Program-made: the position numbers and the translations under genes
Assembly: GCA_036489445.1 (NCBI GenBank)
Contig: DASXFV010000051.1
Span: forward strand, 1-41,978
Source: DAIDKA01 sp036489445
Lineage (GTDB): Bacteria > Pseudomonadota > Gammaproteobacteria > Steroidobacterales > Steroidobacteraceae
Direction: 5' to 3'
DNA: 41,978 nucleotides
The notes under the pieces: generated by a model
Told to the model about the DNA's origin: nothing
What the model saw: the letters and a program-made list of their open reading frames with translations, nothing else
Databases searched by the model: none
In this document: positions 7,839 to 15,437 of the stretch, one piece after another
Numbering within the stretch: the first letter of the stretch is position 1
How the letters are laid out: each line of letters starts with the position of its first letter

Positions 7839-8482
7839 GCGGCACCTGTGCCACAGGCACGCATGACACCATTCAGGTAATTGTCGTAGGCGCCGCAACG
7901 GCACAAATTGCCGGCCAGTGCGGCCCGGCATTCATCGCGTGTGGGGTTTGGATTGCGCTTCAGCAGCGCCACGGCGGAGACCACCTGTCCGGATGTACAG
8001 AAGCCGCACTGCGGTGACAGCTCATCAATAAAGGCCTGCTGCACCCGGTGCAACTCGCCGTTCGGGCCGCGCACACCTTCAATGGTAGTCACCCTGCGAT
8101 CGCGCACACTATGCGTCAGCACCGAACAGGAATTGTGGGTGATATCGTTCAGCATCACGGTGCAGGCGCCGCATTCCCCACGGTCGCAGCCCAGTTTGGT
8201 GCCGGTCAGACCCAGCTTGTAGCGCAGGGTCATGGCGAGAGTTTCCTGCGGCAGCACGTCCACGCGCCGCACCTGTCCATTGACATTGATGGAAATCAGC
8301 CGCTCCACGCCGCCGACGACCGAGCCACCCCGTCTGGCGCAACCGGACAATCCCCCATAGACGTAAGTGGCGGCGGACGCCACGGCGCCGGAGGCAATCA
8401 CCCGCTTGATGAATTCGCGTCGCGAAACGCGGACCGCCTCATCCTCCGGCCCAAGGTTCAAGCCTGATCCCCTCTCGCCCAT
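7835..8482 (-). CDS. [2Fe-2S] subunit of the Mo hydroxylase, with Tat signal
   Basis: A 215-aa CoxS/PaoA-type subunit. The N-terminus has a Tat motif (SRREFIKRVIASG, residues 20-32), then a hydrophobic stretch and LSGC (Cys48), which is possibly a lipobox. The plant-type ferredoxin cluster uses Cys99, 104, 107 and 119 (CDRGECGAC...C). The second cluster uses Cys159, 162, 194 and 196 (CGFC...CRC). It is the first gene of the operon and is followed by the Mo subunit with a 4-base overlap. It provides the export signal for the complex and passes electrons from molybdopterin to FAD. The 108-base gap to the divergent DsbA-family gene should carry its promoter; I could not assign clear -35/-10 boxes. 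Confidence 0.93.
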   Translation of the reverse strand: MGERGSGLNLGPEDEAVRVSRREFIKRVIASGAVASAATYVYGGLSGCARRGGSVVGGVERLISINVNGQVRRVDVLPQETLAMTLRYKLGLTGTKLGCDRGECGACTVMLNDITHNSCSVLTHSVRDRRVTTIEGVRGPNGELHRVQQAFIDELSPQCGFCTSGQVVSAVALLKRNPNPTRDECRAALAGNLCRCGAYDNYLNGVMRACGTGAA

Positions 8483-8590
8483 TTCACCCCCAAGCTGCTA
8501 CATTTCCGCCCTGGGCCCGAAGGTCGCCGCGGACCACGTGAGGCGGAGTATAACGCCTCAATGACCAGCCAGTCCTCACGGGAGCAGTTC

Positions 8591-9250
8591 ATGAACGCCA
8601 GGATGAAGCTCGACTTTGTATCGGATGTCTCCTGTCCGTGGTGTGCGATCGGCTTGCAATCATTGCTGGCGGCGCTGGCCAATCTGCGCAACGTCGTCGC
8701 TGCCGACCTGCATTTCCAACCTTTCGAACTCAATCCCAATATGGAGCCCGGGGGCCAGGATATCGCCGAACATATCGCGCAGAAGTACGGCTCTTCCCGC
8801 CAGCAATTTGCCCAGAGTCAGGAGATGATCCGCGCCCGTGGCGCGCAGTTGGGGTTCCGCTTCGACATGGGCAAGCGCACCCGGATCTTCAACACCTTCG
8901 ACGCCCATCGGCTGCTGCATTGGGCGGGTATTGAGGGCAAACAGCTGCAATTGAAACAGGCACTGTTCAGTGCGTACTTCACCGATGGCGTGGACGTGAG
9001 CGAACACACCCAGCTGTGCCGAATCGCCGCGCAGGTCGGGCTGGATCCCGCACGCGCCCAGGAGATTCTGGCGTCCGACGACTACGCCGCCGACGTGCGG
9101 GCACGCGAACAGTTCTATCGCAGCCAGAACATCAATGCCGTCCCTGCGGTCATCGTCAATGACCGGCATCTCATCGAAGGCGGTCAGCCGGTGGCGGTGT
9201 TCGAGCAGGTCTTGCGGCAACTGGCCCAGAAGGAACAGCAGCCGGCCTGA
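8591..9250 (+). CDS. DsbA-family oxidoreductase, FrnE-like
   Basis: A 219-aa cytoplasmic thioredoxin-fold protein of the FrnE/2-hydroxychromene-2-carboxylate isomerase group. The active-site CPWC lies at residues 15-18 in FVSDVSCPWCAIG. A helical insert follows, containing NTFDAHRLLHWA, and the cis-Pro region is NAVPAVIVNDRHLIEGGQP. Start ATG 8591 is preferred over 8561 because GGGAG lies about 8 bases upstream. No signal peptide is seen, so it acts in the cytoplasm, probably in thiol-disulfide exchange or isomerisation. It is divergent from the Mo-hydroxylase operon and convergent with the ABC permease genes, ending one base before the permease stop. Confidence 0.9.
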   Translation: MNARMKLDFVSDVSCPWCAIGLQSLLAALANLRNVVAADLHFQPFELNPNMEPGGQDIAEHIAQKYGSSRQQFAQSQEMIRARGAQLGFRFDMGKRTRIFNTFDAHRLLHWAGIEGKQLQLKQALFSAYFTDGVDVSEHTQLCRIAAQVGLDPARAQEILASDDYAADVRAREQFYRSQNINAVPAVIVNDRHLIEGGQPVAVFEQVLRQLAQKEQQPA

Positions 9251-10417
9251 TCAGGTTTTCCGCAGGGCCGTGGCCACGGGCAACGAGGCGGCCCTGATTG
9301 CGGGTAACAGCCCCCCGATGAGGGCGATCCCGATCGCCCAGAAGACGCTGACCACCAGAAGACGTGGCGTGACGATCATCTGAAAGGTCAGGCCTCCGGC
9401 GTCCACCATGTCACCGTTGAACAGTATCCAGGCAGCCGCAGTGCCGAGGAGCGCTGGCGGGATGGCGAGAATCATGCCCTCGGCCAACACCGATCCGATG
9501 ATCGGACCTGCGCCGAAGCCTATGGCACGCAACGTCGCGATCTCCGTGGTGCGGGCGGTCACGGCGGCGTAAAGACTGCTCAAAGCTCCGCACACCGCCC
9601 CGATCCCCATCAGACCGCCGATGAAGTAGCTGACAAAGTCGAGCACTTTGCGCATGCTCTTGATGACAGTCTCATTGGCTTCAGATTCCGTAAGCACCTC
9701 CGCTTTCAGGGTGGGATCGGAGGTAATCGATTGTTTTAGCACACCGAAACTCGCGGGAGTCTCCAGAACGGCGGCGACCGCGGAATAGGGGGCCTGCGGC
9801 AATGCTGAAAGCAGCGTTGCGGAATCTGCGACCAGCGCATCGTCGAAGAAGCCGCCGTTGCCCTTGACTACGCCAACGATCTTCCACGGGCTGCCATGAA
9901 TTTTGATCTCATCACCCAGGTCCACACCCTTGAAGCGCTTGCGAATGACTTCGCTGACCAGCAGTTCGTGCAGACCTGGCTGGAAGTAACGGCCTGCCAG
10001 CAGGTGCACCTCGGGCCAGATCTCGTGCCAACGGGTGTTGGCCGCAAACAGTCCGATACTGCCGTGCTGATTACCGCGGGTTACGCCATCGATGACCTGC
10101 GTGATGATTCCCGACGCCAGCGGTCTGCCCTGGCTGTCGCGACGAATACCCGGCTTCTCGATGATTTTGACGACGTCGGCGACGGCGAGCACGCTGTCCA
10201 TGGAGGTCTGGGCGCCGTTTGACAGTATGCTGACCCGGTCTGCCCGTACCCCTGTTTGCGAGAAGGATTCCAATCCCTGCCCCAGGGCCAGCATTGCAAC
10301 GAGCACACCGACCACGGTACCGATACTGATGACGGTGACCAGTGCGGCGCCCAGTCGCTGCGGGATGCTGCGCAGGGCAGTGGCCGTCAGAGCGAAAAAG
10401 TGGCTGAATCCCCGCAT
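9251..10417 (-). CDS. ABC transporter permease, FtsX/MacB type
   Basis: A 388-aa permease with one N-terminal membrane segment (LVTVISIGTVVGVLVAMLAL), a large periplasmic domain (about residues 45-255, MacB-PCD type) and three C-terminal segments starting with FVSYFIGGLMGIGAVCGALS and including ARTTEIATLRAIGFG, the FtsX-family coupling motif. ATG 10417 has GGAG 8 bases upstream and lies 10 bases after the stop of the related upstream permease. The two probably form a heterodimer. Such transporters normally work with a LolD/MacB-type ATPase and often a membrane-fusion protein; neither is encoded next to it. Substrate unknown; lipoprotein or lipid handling and efflux are the usual roles of the family. 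Confidence 0.9.
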   Translation of the reverse strand: MRGFSHFFALTATALRSIPQRLGAALVTVISIGTVVGVLVAMLALGQGLESFSQTGVRADRVSILSNGAQTSMDSVLAVADVVKIIEKPGIRRDSQGRPLASGIITQVIDGVTRGNQHGSIGLFAANTRWHEIWPEVHLLAGRYFQPGLHELLVSEVIRKRFKGVDLGDEIKIHGSPWKIVGVVKGNGGFFDDALVADSATLLSALPQAPYSAVAAVLETPASFGVLKQSITSDPTLKAEVLTESEANETVIKSMRKVLDFVSYFIGGLMGIGAVCGALSSLYAAVTARTTEIATLRAIGFGAGPIIGSVLAEGMILAIPPALLGTAAAWILFNGDMVDAGGLTFQMIVTPRLLVVSVFWAIGIALIGGLLPAIRAASLPVATALRKT

Positions 10418-10427
10418 AAATACTCCG

Positions 10428-11567
10428 TCAGCGATTGGCTAATGCGTCAACGACACGCAGCCGCTGTCCGCGCCAGGCCGGAATCGCGCCCGCCGCGAGC
10501 GCCAGGACCACCGCAAATGCGAATCCTGTAAGGACGACCTGCAGCGGAATTGAGCCGATGCCGATCAGGGACCGCGCAAGGGGCAAGATGCGTGAGGCGA
10601 ACCACAGGCCCAGGGCCGCCGCGCCCACACACAACACGAGTGTCTCGCCGAGGATCAGCATCATGACGAGCCTGTCGGAGAACCCGATGGTCTTCAGCAC
10701 GGCAAGCTCGGGCGTTCGTTCGCGAAGCGACTGCATCATCAGCGCGCCTGTCGCGAACAACAGTACAAAGAACGTAACTCCTATGACGCGATGAACAACG
10801 GTATTGAGATCTCCGAGCGAGGAGACGCTGGCCTGGGCCACCTCGCGCTCGGATTGGGTGAGCGTCTCATTCGGAGAGTTGGCGAAGCGCTTGTCGATCG
10901 CCGTTTCCACGTCCGGCGCACGCGTCGGATCGGCGATGCGTACCGTTGCCACGGCGATGGTGTCGGCCTGCGCGCCAACGGACTCATCGAAGTAGTGGTA
11001 GTTGACCAGTAGCGTGGTGGATGACTTCGGGTCATCGGAGCTCACATAGGTTCCGACAATGTCGAAAGTCCAATCCGAGCTGCCGGTTTTCTTCGCCAAC
11101 CCCTGAAGGGCAATGCGCTGCCCGACTTTCCAGTGGTACTTGTCCATGGTCTCGACGCCGACGATCGCACCGTCCTGCACCTGTTTTATCGCCTGCCGCG
11201 CCGCCGGCGCGACCTCGAGTTCGGGATACACGGACAGGAAGGACTCGACGTCGGTGGCCAGCACGGTAACCTGCTGGTCCGGCTTCTGCCATGTGGCGCC
11301 GAACCCGAACCGGTAGGTCGACGCGATGACCCCGGGGGTGCTCTGCACCGTGGACATGATGGCGATCGGCAACGGGGAGCCGAGTCGCAGGCGGCTGCCC
11401 ACGTACAGTCGATCGGCGTGCGTCGCCGCAACCGCTTGGTTTATGGCGCCGTTCAGCCCCTGCAGGACACCAAACAGGGTGAAAGCAATCACCACCTGCG
11501 CGAAAATGAGGATGGAGCGACCGCGATTGCGCCGGACTCCGGCCCAGATCAGCGAAACGAATTTCAA
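10428..11567 (-). CDS. ABC transporter permease, FtsX/MacB type (first of a pair), TTG start
   Basis: A 379-aa permease with the same plan as its downstream neighbour: an N-terminal span (ILIFAQVVIAFTLFGVLQGL), a periplasmic domain and three C-terminal spans with RERTPELAVLKTIGFSDRL as the FtsX coupling motif. The frame extends upstream to ATG 11690, which is inside the methyltransferase gene. The TTG at 11567 is the better start because AGGGAGGGGG sits about 5 bases before it and the protein then begins like other family members (LKFVSLIWAGVRRNRGRS). It may be co-transcribed with the methyltransferase upstream (61-base gap) and with the second permease. No ATPase gene is adjacent. Confidence 0.88.
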   Translation of the reverse strand: MKFVSLIWAGVRRNRGRSILIFAQVVIAFTLFGVLQGLNGAINQAVAATHADRLYVGSRLRLGSPLPIAIMSTVQSTPGVIASTYRFGFGATWQKPDQQVTVLATDVESFLSVYPELEVAPAARQAIKQVQDGAIVGVETMDKYHWKVGQRIALQGLAKKTGSSDWTFDIVGTYVSSDDPKSSTTLLVNYHYFDESVGAQADTIAVATVRIADPTRAPDVETAIDKRFANSPNETLTQSEREVAQASVSSLGDLNTVVHRVIGVTFFVLLFATGALMMQSLRERTPELAVLKTIGFSDRLVMMLILGETLVLCVGAAALGLWFASRILPLARSLIGIGSIPLQVVLTGFAFAVVLALAAGAIPAWRGQRLRVVDALANR

Positions 11568-11628
11568 GGCACCCCCTCCCTTTTGGAACACGCGGGCCGG
11601 TCTGCGCAATGTTACCCGCAATGAGCCG

Positions 11629-12276
11629 TCAACGACGTGTCGCGTAATCGAATCCCCAGTAGTACTGCCATCGGGTGAAATGCAGGTCATTGCCGCTACC
11701 GGTCGCTAATGCTCGAAGGTCCTGCTCGGTCGGGAAGTTTTTGAGCACGCGGTGCACCGACCCGTCTGCGAGCGGCCGGAGCTGATAGCTGTTCCCGTCG
11801 CAATCCCGCTCGGACAGGGCAGTACTGCTGCCCTCAACGTAAAGGTTGTCCAAAAGCACTATGCGCGACCCGGTTTCCAAGCGCTCATTCAGGTGCAGGA
11901 GGAACTCGCGCTGCCGGGATCGCGGGATGTGGGAGAACCAGAAGCCGGCAAATGCAGCGTTGAAGGAACCGAGGGCGGGTGGGATGCAATAGGCATCGCC
12001 GACGACGAATCTGACTCGTTCATCCGGCACGCGCTCGCGGGCGATCCGTAGCACCTCTTCTGCGACGTCCAGCGCGACTACACACTTCGCGATCGGCTCG
12101 ATGAACTGCGTCCAGTAACCCGTACCGCAGGCCACTTCCAGGACTCGCTGTCCGCAGAGCAGCGTCTGCAGCCAGCGTTGCATTGCGCGCAGATCGGCTT
12201 GGCGTTCCGGCTTCGCGTAGACCTTGTCGTATTCATTTGCGCGGGCCGCATAGTACGCTTGCAGATCATCCCTCAT
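11629..12276 (-). CDS. Class I SAM-dependent methyltransferase
   Basis: A 215-aa methyltransferase with the Rossmann SAM site VLEVACGTGYWT (about residues 45-56), the acidic loop VALDVAEEVL (motif II) and RVRFVVGDAYCIPP (motif III). A leading YYAARANEYDKVY helix is typical of small-molecule methyltransferases of the UbiE-like group. Its length is normal for a single-domain enzyme. The acceptor is unknown. It is the first gene of a minus-strand group with the two ABC permeases. The upstream stretch 12277-12378 holds no recognisable gene and should contain its promoter. Confidence 0.86.
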   Translation of the reverse strand: MRDDLQAYYAARANEYDKVYAKPERQADLRAMQRWLQTLLCGQRVLEVACGTGYWTQFIEPIAKCVVALDVAEEVLRIARERVPDERVRFVVGDAYCIPPALGSFNAAFAGFWFSHIPRSRQREFLLHLNERLETGSRIVLLDNLYVEGSSTALSERDCDGNSYQLRPLADGSVHRVLKNFPTEQDLRALATGSGNDLHFTRWQYYWGFDYATRR

Positions 12277-12378
12277 TCCTGGCCAGCCTCCTCGAGGACC
12301 AGCTGCGCAATCTACAGCAGCAACTTCCTCGGCCGCTGGGTCACTTCCCTGCCGCGCCTAAGCTCCTGCTAAACCTCC

Positions 12379-12399
12379 ATTTATCGAAAATCGATAAAT
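12379..12399. promoter_or_regulatory. 9-bp perfect inverted repeat, candidate operator for the HTH gene
   Basis: ATTTATCGA, then AAA, then TCGATAAAT: perfect 9-bp arms around a 3-base spacer, AT-rich in a GC-rich region. It lies about 100 bases upstream of the YozG-like HTH gene and directly before the DUF2975 remnant. It has no GC-rich stem or T-tract, so it looks like a protein-binding site and not a terminator. Autoregulation by the HTH protein is an inference. Confidence 0.5.
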
Positions 12400-12404
12400 A
12401 GAAG

Positions 12405-12494
12405 TTGACTTGCGGTACATTCGTGGTGCTGATCCTGGCGGAGGTGTTCCGCCAAGGCACGCAGCTGCGTGACGAAACCGAGCTCACGGTTTAA
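12405..12494 (+). pseudogene. C-terminal remnant of a DUF2975 membrane protein
   Basis: The reading frame ending with TAA at 12492-12494 encodes TFVVLILAEVFRQGTQLRDE followed by TELTV. This is the conserved C-terminus of DUF2975 membrane proteins, which are usually about 150-170 aa and encoded just before a YozG-like HTH gene. The frame closes upstream at a TAG at 12399-12401, leaving at most 29 codons, so the rest of the gene is missing. The HTH gene follows 6 bases later, exactly where the intact partner would put it. A TTG at 12405 could start a short peptide, but a functional product is doubtful. Confidence 0.6.
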
Positions 12495-12500
12495 CGCGTC

Positions 12501-12725
12501 ATGACCATTCGCGTGAGCCTCGACCGGATTCTGACCGAACGAAACATGTCGCTGACGGCGCTCAGCGAGCAAGTCGGTGTGACCATCGCCAATCTCTCCA
12601 TACTCAAGACGGGCAAGGCCCGGGCCGTACGTTTCTCGACACTTGATGCGCTGTGCCGCGTGCTCGAATGTCAACCTGGCGACATCCTGTCCTTCGACGC
12701 GAGTTCGGCCGAAGAATCCGGCTAG
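12501..12725 (+). CDS. YozG-like helix-turn-helix transcriptional regulator (Cro/CI family)
   Basis: A 74-aa single-domain HTH protein. The motif SLTALSEQVGVTIANLSILK gives helices 2-3, followed by AVRFSTLDALCRVLECQPGD, the standard ending of this family. It would bind DNA as a dimer. Family members normally pair with a DUF2975 membrane protein encoded directly upstream; here only the tail of that gene is left. A 9-bp palindrome upstream is a candidate operator. The regulator itself looks intact. Confidence 0.88.
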   Translation: MTIRVSLDRILTERNMSLTALSEQVGVTIANLSILKTGKARAVRFSTLDALCRVLECQPGDILSFDASSAEESG

Positions 12726-12829
12726 TCCATCGCGCCGCACAATTTTTGCGAATCCCTGCGGACAGCCGGAGTCTTGCTCGCGGTATGATGTTGTGTTACG
12801 AACCATTACCAAAATGGGGGGGGATCGAC

Positions 12830-13933
12830 ATGAAGAAGTGGACACTGCACACCGCTCTCATTGCCGCTCTGGCCGGGGGTTTCGGGTTCGCCACGGCAAC
12901 TGCACGGGCAGATGTCACTATTACGCGCAGCACCTCGGTTGAAGGTGTTGGCGCAATGGCAATGGCCAATATGTCTGGCACTTCCAAGACCACGATTTCC
13001 GGCGATAAGTCGCGCACCGACAGCGACACGAAGATGCAGTCAAAGTTGGTCGGTTTTCTGGCGCGCAACGCCGCGGGACCCAGCGCTGATATCGTGCGGC
13101 TCGATGAGGGCAAGATCTACCATCTCAATCTGAACAAAAAGGAATACACCGAAACCACCTTCGAGCAGCTGCGTGCCCAGCTGCAAAAGGCGTCGGACCA
13201 GGTGAACTCCAATGCCGATCGCAGGCAGGCATCCGCCGTAGATCAGTCCAAGTGCGAGTGGCTGCCGGCCAAGGTCTCCGTCAGCAGGACGGGAGAGAAG
13301 GCGCAGTTCGCCGGCTATGATTCCGAGCGCGCGATCATCACCGCTTCCCAGCCCTGCCAGGACAAGGAGTCCGGATCGATCTGCGAGGTCGCAATCATTC
13401 TCGATCAGTGGATGTCCACCGGCTTCTCTGAGAACGCCGAAGCTCGTCAATTCTACAGCGCTTACGCGGCGAAGATGGGTCTTGACCAGGCGGGTCTGGA
13501 AGATGCGACCCAAAGAGCAAAGGCTCTCTTCAGCCAGTACCAGGGGATCTGGGGCGAGGTCGCAGAGAAGCTGCAGGGCATGAAGGGCTACCCGGTGAAG
13601 AGCAGCTTTACGCTGGCATTGGGGGGTGCCCAGTGCAAGGATTCAAGGGCCCAGCAGACCCAATCAAGCCAAAGCGACGATTCGGCCGGTCCCGGCGGCT
13701 TCGCGGGAGCCGTTGCCGGCAAACTCGGCGGTCTGTTCCACAAGAAGAAAGACGATGCCGATGCGCCTCCTGCACAGCCAGCACCGGCCACAACGCCCGT
13801 TCCCGTGCCCGCGGGTGATGTGGCTTTGATGACCGTGTCATCGCAGCTGGTCTCCGTGTCCACCGATGGCGCCAGTGCCGACGTATTCGCTGTCCCTGCC
13901 GATTTCAAAAAACTCGAGCTCAAGACGCAATGA
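12830..13933 (+). CDS. Exported protein of unknown function
   Basis: A 367-aa protein with a clear signal peptide (MKKWTLHTALIAALAGGFGF, cleavage near ARA-DV). The mature N-terminal part (residues about 30-120) has a beta-rich pattern with DIVRLDEGKIYHLNLNKKEY, reminiscent of DUF4412-type periplasmic proteins, but I cannot assign a family. Three cysteines (in SKCEW, SQPCQD and SICEV) could form disulfides. The C-terminal third has a KKKDD segment and a Pro/Ala/Val-rich linker. A run of seven G's ahead of ATG 12830 is the ribosome site. TATGAT at 12784-12789 is a possible -10 box without a good -35. Two small genes follow closely, suggesting an operon. Confidence 0.8.
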   Translation: MKKWTLHTALIAALAGGFGFATATARADVTITRSTSVEGVGAMAMANMSGTSKTTISGDKSRTDSDTKMQSKLVGFLARNAAGPSADIVRLDEGKIYHLNLNKKEYTETTFEQLRAQLQKASDQVNSNADRRQASAVDQSKCEWLPAKVSVSRTGEKAQFAGYDSERAIITASQPCQDKESGSICEVAIILDQWMSTGFSENAEARQFYSAYAAKMGLDQAGLEDATQRAKALFSQYQGIWGEVAEKLQGMKGYPVKSSFTLALGGAQCKDSRAQQTQSSQSDDSAGPGGFAGAVAGKLGGLFHKKKDDADAPPAQPAPATTPVPVPAGDVALMTVSSQLVSVSTDGASADVFAVPADFKKLELKTQ

Positions 13934-13977
13934 CGGACGAGGGCCAACGCCCATCGAACTGTGAGGCAAGGAGCACC

Positions 13978-14301
13978 ATGCTGGTTGTCACCACCGAGAA
14001 TGTCGCGGGGCACCGGATCCGCGAGACCAAGGGTCAGGTATTTGGCGTCGTGGTTCGCAGCCGCGGACTGGGAGGCAATATCATGGCGGGGCTGCGCTCG
14101 CTGGGCGGCGGCGAAATCATCGAGTACACCCAGATGCTGGAGGAAGCGCGGCGCCATGCAGTGGATCGCATGGTCAAGAACGCGCAACTCATGCAGGCCA
14201 ATGCAGTCGTGATGATGCGCTTTGACTCCTCCGAAATGGGCCAGACGATGAGCGAGGTCGTGGCCTATGGAACTGCGGTCATCATCGACCCGCTGCCGTA
14301 A
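13978..14301 (+). CDS. YbjQ/UPF0145 family protein
   Basis: A 107-aa protein matching the YbjQ (UPF0145, heavy-metal-binding-domain-like) family. The N-terminal TTENVAGHRIRETKGQVFGV, RSRGLGGNIMAGLRSLGGGE and the EYTQMLEEARRHAVDRM helix are characteristic, and the C-terminal strand EVVAYGTAVI closes the fold. ATG 13978 is preferred over 13930 because AAGGAG lies 6 bases before it. The fold forms pentamers in known members; the biochemical function is unknown. It probably shares a transcript with the exported protein upstream and the small membrane protein 5 bases downstream. Confidence 0.9.
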   Translation: MLVVTTENVAGHRIRETKGQVFGVVVRSRGLGGNIMAGLRSLGGGEIIEYTQMLEEARRHAVDRMVKNAQLMQANAVVMMRFDSSEMGQTMSEVVAYGTAVIIDPLP

Positions 14302-14306
14302 GCATC

Positions 14307-14588
14307 ATGCTGCGCAAGGTGGTGCTCAGCATTGCGCTGCTGCTGGTAGTGCTGGGGCTATGGCTGCTGAGCAGACATGCCTGGTCGCCGGGTGTCCAGA
14401 TACTGGTCATCGGCAGCGTGATCCTGCTGGGCACCGCCTTTGAAAACTGGCGCTACCGCAAAGGGCCGCCACCGCAGGGGGCCCAATGGCAGCCCACCGA
14501 CGAGAGATTCGCCGACCCGATCAGCGGCGAGGAAATGGAAGTGCAGTACGATCCGGGATCCGGCGAGCGCCGCTACGTCCGCCGCTGA
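14307..14588 (+). CDS. Small membrane protein of unknown function
   Basis: A 93-aa protein with two hydrophobic segments near the N-terminus (VVLSIALLLVVLGLWLLS and VQILVIGSVILLGTAFENWR), then a soluble tail rich in Pro, Gly and charged residues (PTDERFADPISGEEMEV). It starts 5 bases after the YbjQ-like gene and ends next to the convergent hydrolase gene, so it is the last gene of that short operon. I do not recognise a named family. The tail is probably cytoplasmic, judging by the basic residues after segment 2. Confidence 0.78.
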   Translation: MLRKVVLSIALLLVVLGLWLLSRHAWSPGVQILVIGSVILLGTAFENWRYRKGPPPQGAQWQPTDERFADPISGEEMEVQYDPGSGERRYVRR

Positions 14589-15437
14589 TCAGTCCGCCGG
14601 ATAGCGCCTGACACTCTGGCGCTGCTCACCCAGACCATCGATCCCGAGATGGATCTCATCCCCCTCCTGCAGGAATACCGGCGGACTGCGGCCCATGCCC
14701 ACGCCGGCCGGCGTCCCGGTGCTGATGATGTCGCCGGGCTGCAGGCTCATGAACTGGCTGACGTAGTGCACCAGGAAGGGCACATTGAAAATCATGTCGC
14801 GGGTATTGCCATCCTGCATGCGCCGGCCATTGATATCCAACCACAGATGCAGATTGTCCAGATCCCCGGCTTCATCCAGGGTGACCAGGTATGGACCGAA
14901 TGGACCGAAGGTGTCGCAGCCCTTGCCCTTGTCCCATTGCCCACCGCGTTCGGTCTGGAAGTGCCGCTCGGACAGGTCATTGCAGACGCACACGCCGGCG
15001 ACGTAGTCCAGCGCCCTCTCCAGGGGCACGTAGCGCGCCTCCCGGCCGATGATGATTCCCAGCTCCACCTCCCAGTCGGATTTTTGCGAAGTGGGCGGAA
15101 TCACCACCTCATCGTTTGGTCCGATGATCGCTGAGGTTGCCTTCATGAAGATGATGGGCTCGGCGGGGATCTTCATGTTCGCTTCGGCCGCATGATCCTT
15201 GTAGTTCAGGCCGATGCACACAAACTTGCCCACCGACCCCACCGGTTCTGCAAATCGAGCTACGGCTGGGACTTCCGGCAAACTGGCTACGCTCACGTCT
15301 GCCAGTGCACCCAATCCGGCGGCCAGCAGCTGCGGATCGATATCAGGAATGACCTCGGACAGGTCGCGGCGTCGCCCCTCCGTATCCAGGATTCCCGGCA
15401 TCTCCTGACCTCTTGGACCGTGACGAAACAGCTTCAT
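14589..15437 (-). CDS. Fumarylacetoacetate hydrolase family enzyme
   Basis: A 282-aa member of the FAH superfamily, close in plan to ureidoglycolate lyase and 2-hydroxyhepta-2,4-diene-1,7-dioate isomerase-type enzymes. The divalent-metal ligands are visible as Glu123 and Glu125 (DWEVELGIIIG) and Asp154 (CNDLSERHFQ). Other family motifs are CIGLNYKDHAAE, KATSAIIGPND and GDIISTGTPAGVGMGR. It would cleave or isomerise a beta-diketo or oxo acid in catabolism of aromatics or sugars. ATG 15437 overlaps the TetR stop by 4 bases (ATGA), so translation is probably coupled to that regulator. It is convergent with the small membrane protein gene. Confidence 0.92.
   Translation of the reverse strand: MKLFRHGPRGQEMPGILDTEGRRRDLSEVIPDIDPQLLAAGLGALADVSVASLPEVPAVARFAEPVGSVGKFVCIGLNYKDHAAEANMKIPAEPIIFMKATSAIIGPNDEVVIPPTSQKSDWEVELGIIIGREARYVPLERALDYVAGVCVCNDLSERHFQTERGGQWDKGKGCDTFGPFGPYLVTLDEAGDLDNLHLWLDINGRRMQDGNTRDMIFNVPFLVHYVSQFMSLQPGDIISTGTPAGVGMGRSPPVFLQEGDEIHLGIDGLGEQRQSVRRYPAD

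Noticed and set aside
6621..7880. Long open frame opposite the Mo subunit
   Set aside because: Shadow frame; His/Arg/Gly-rich composition and no recognisable domain.
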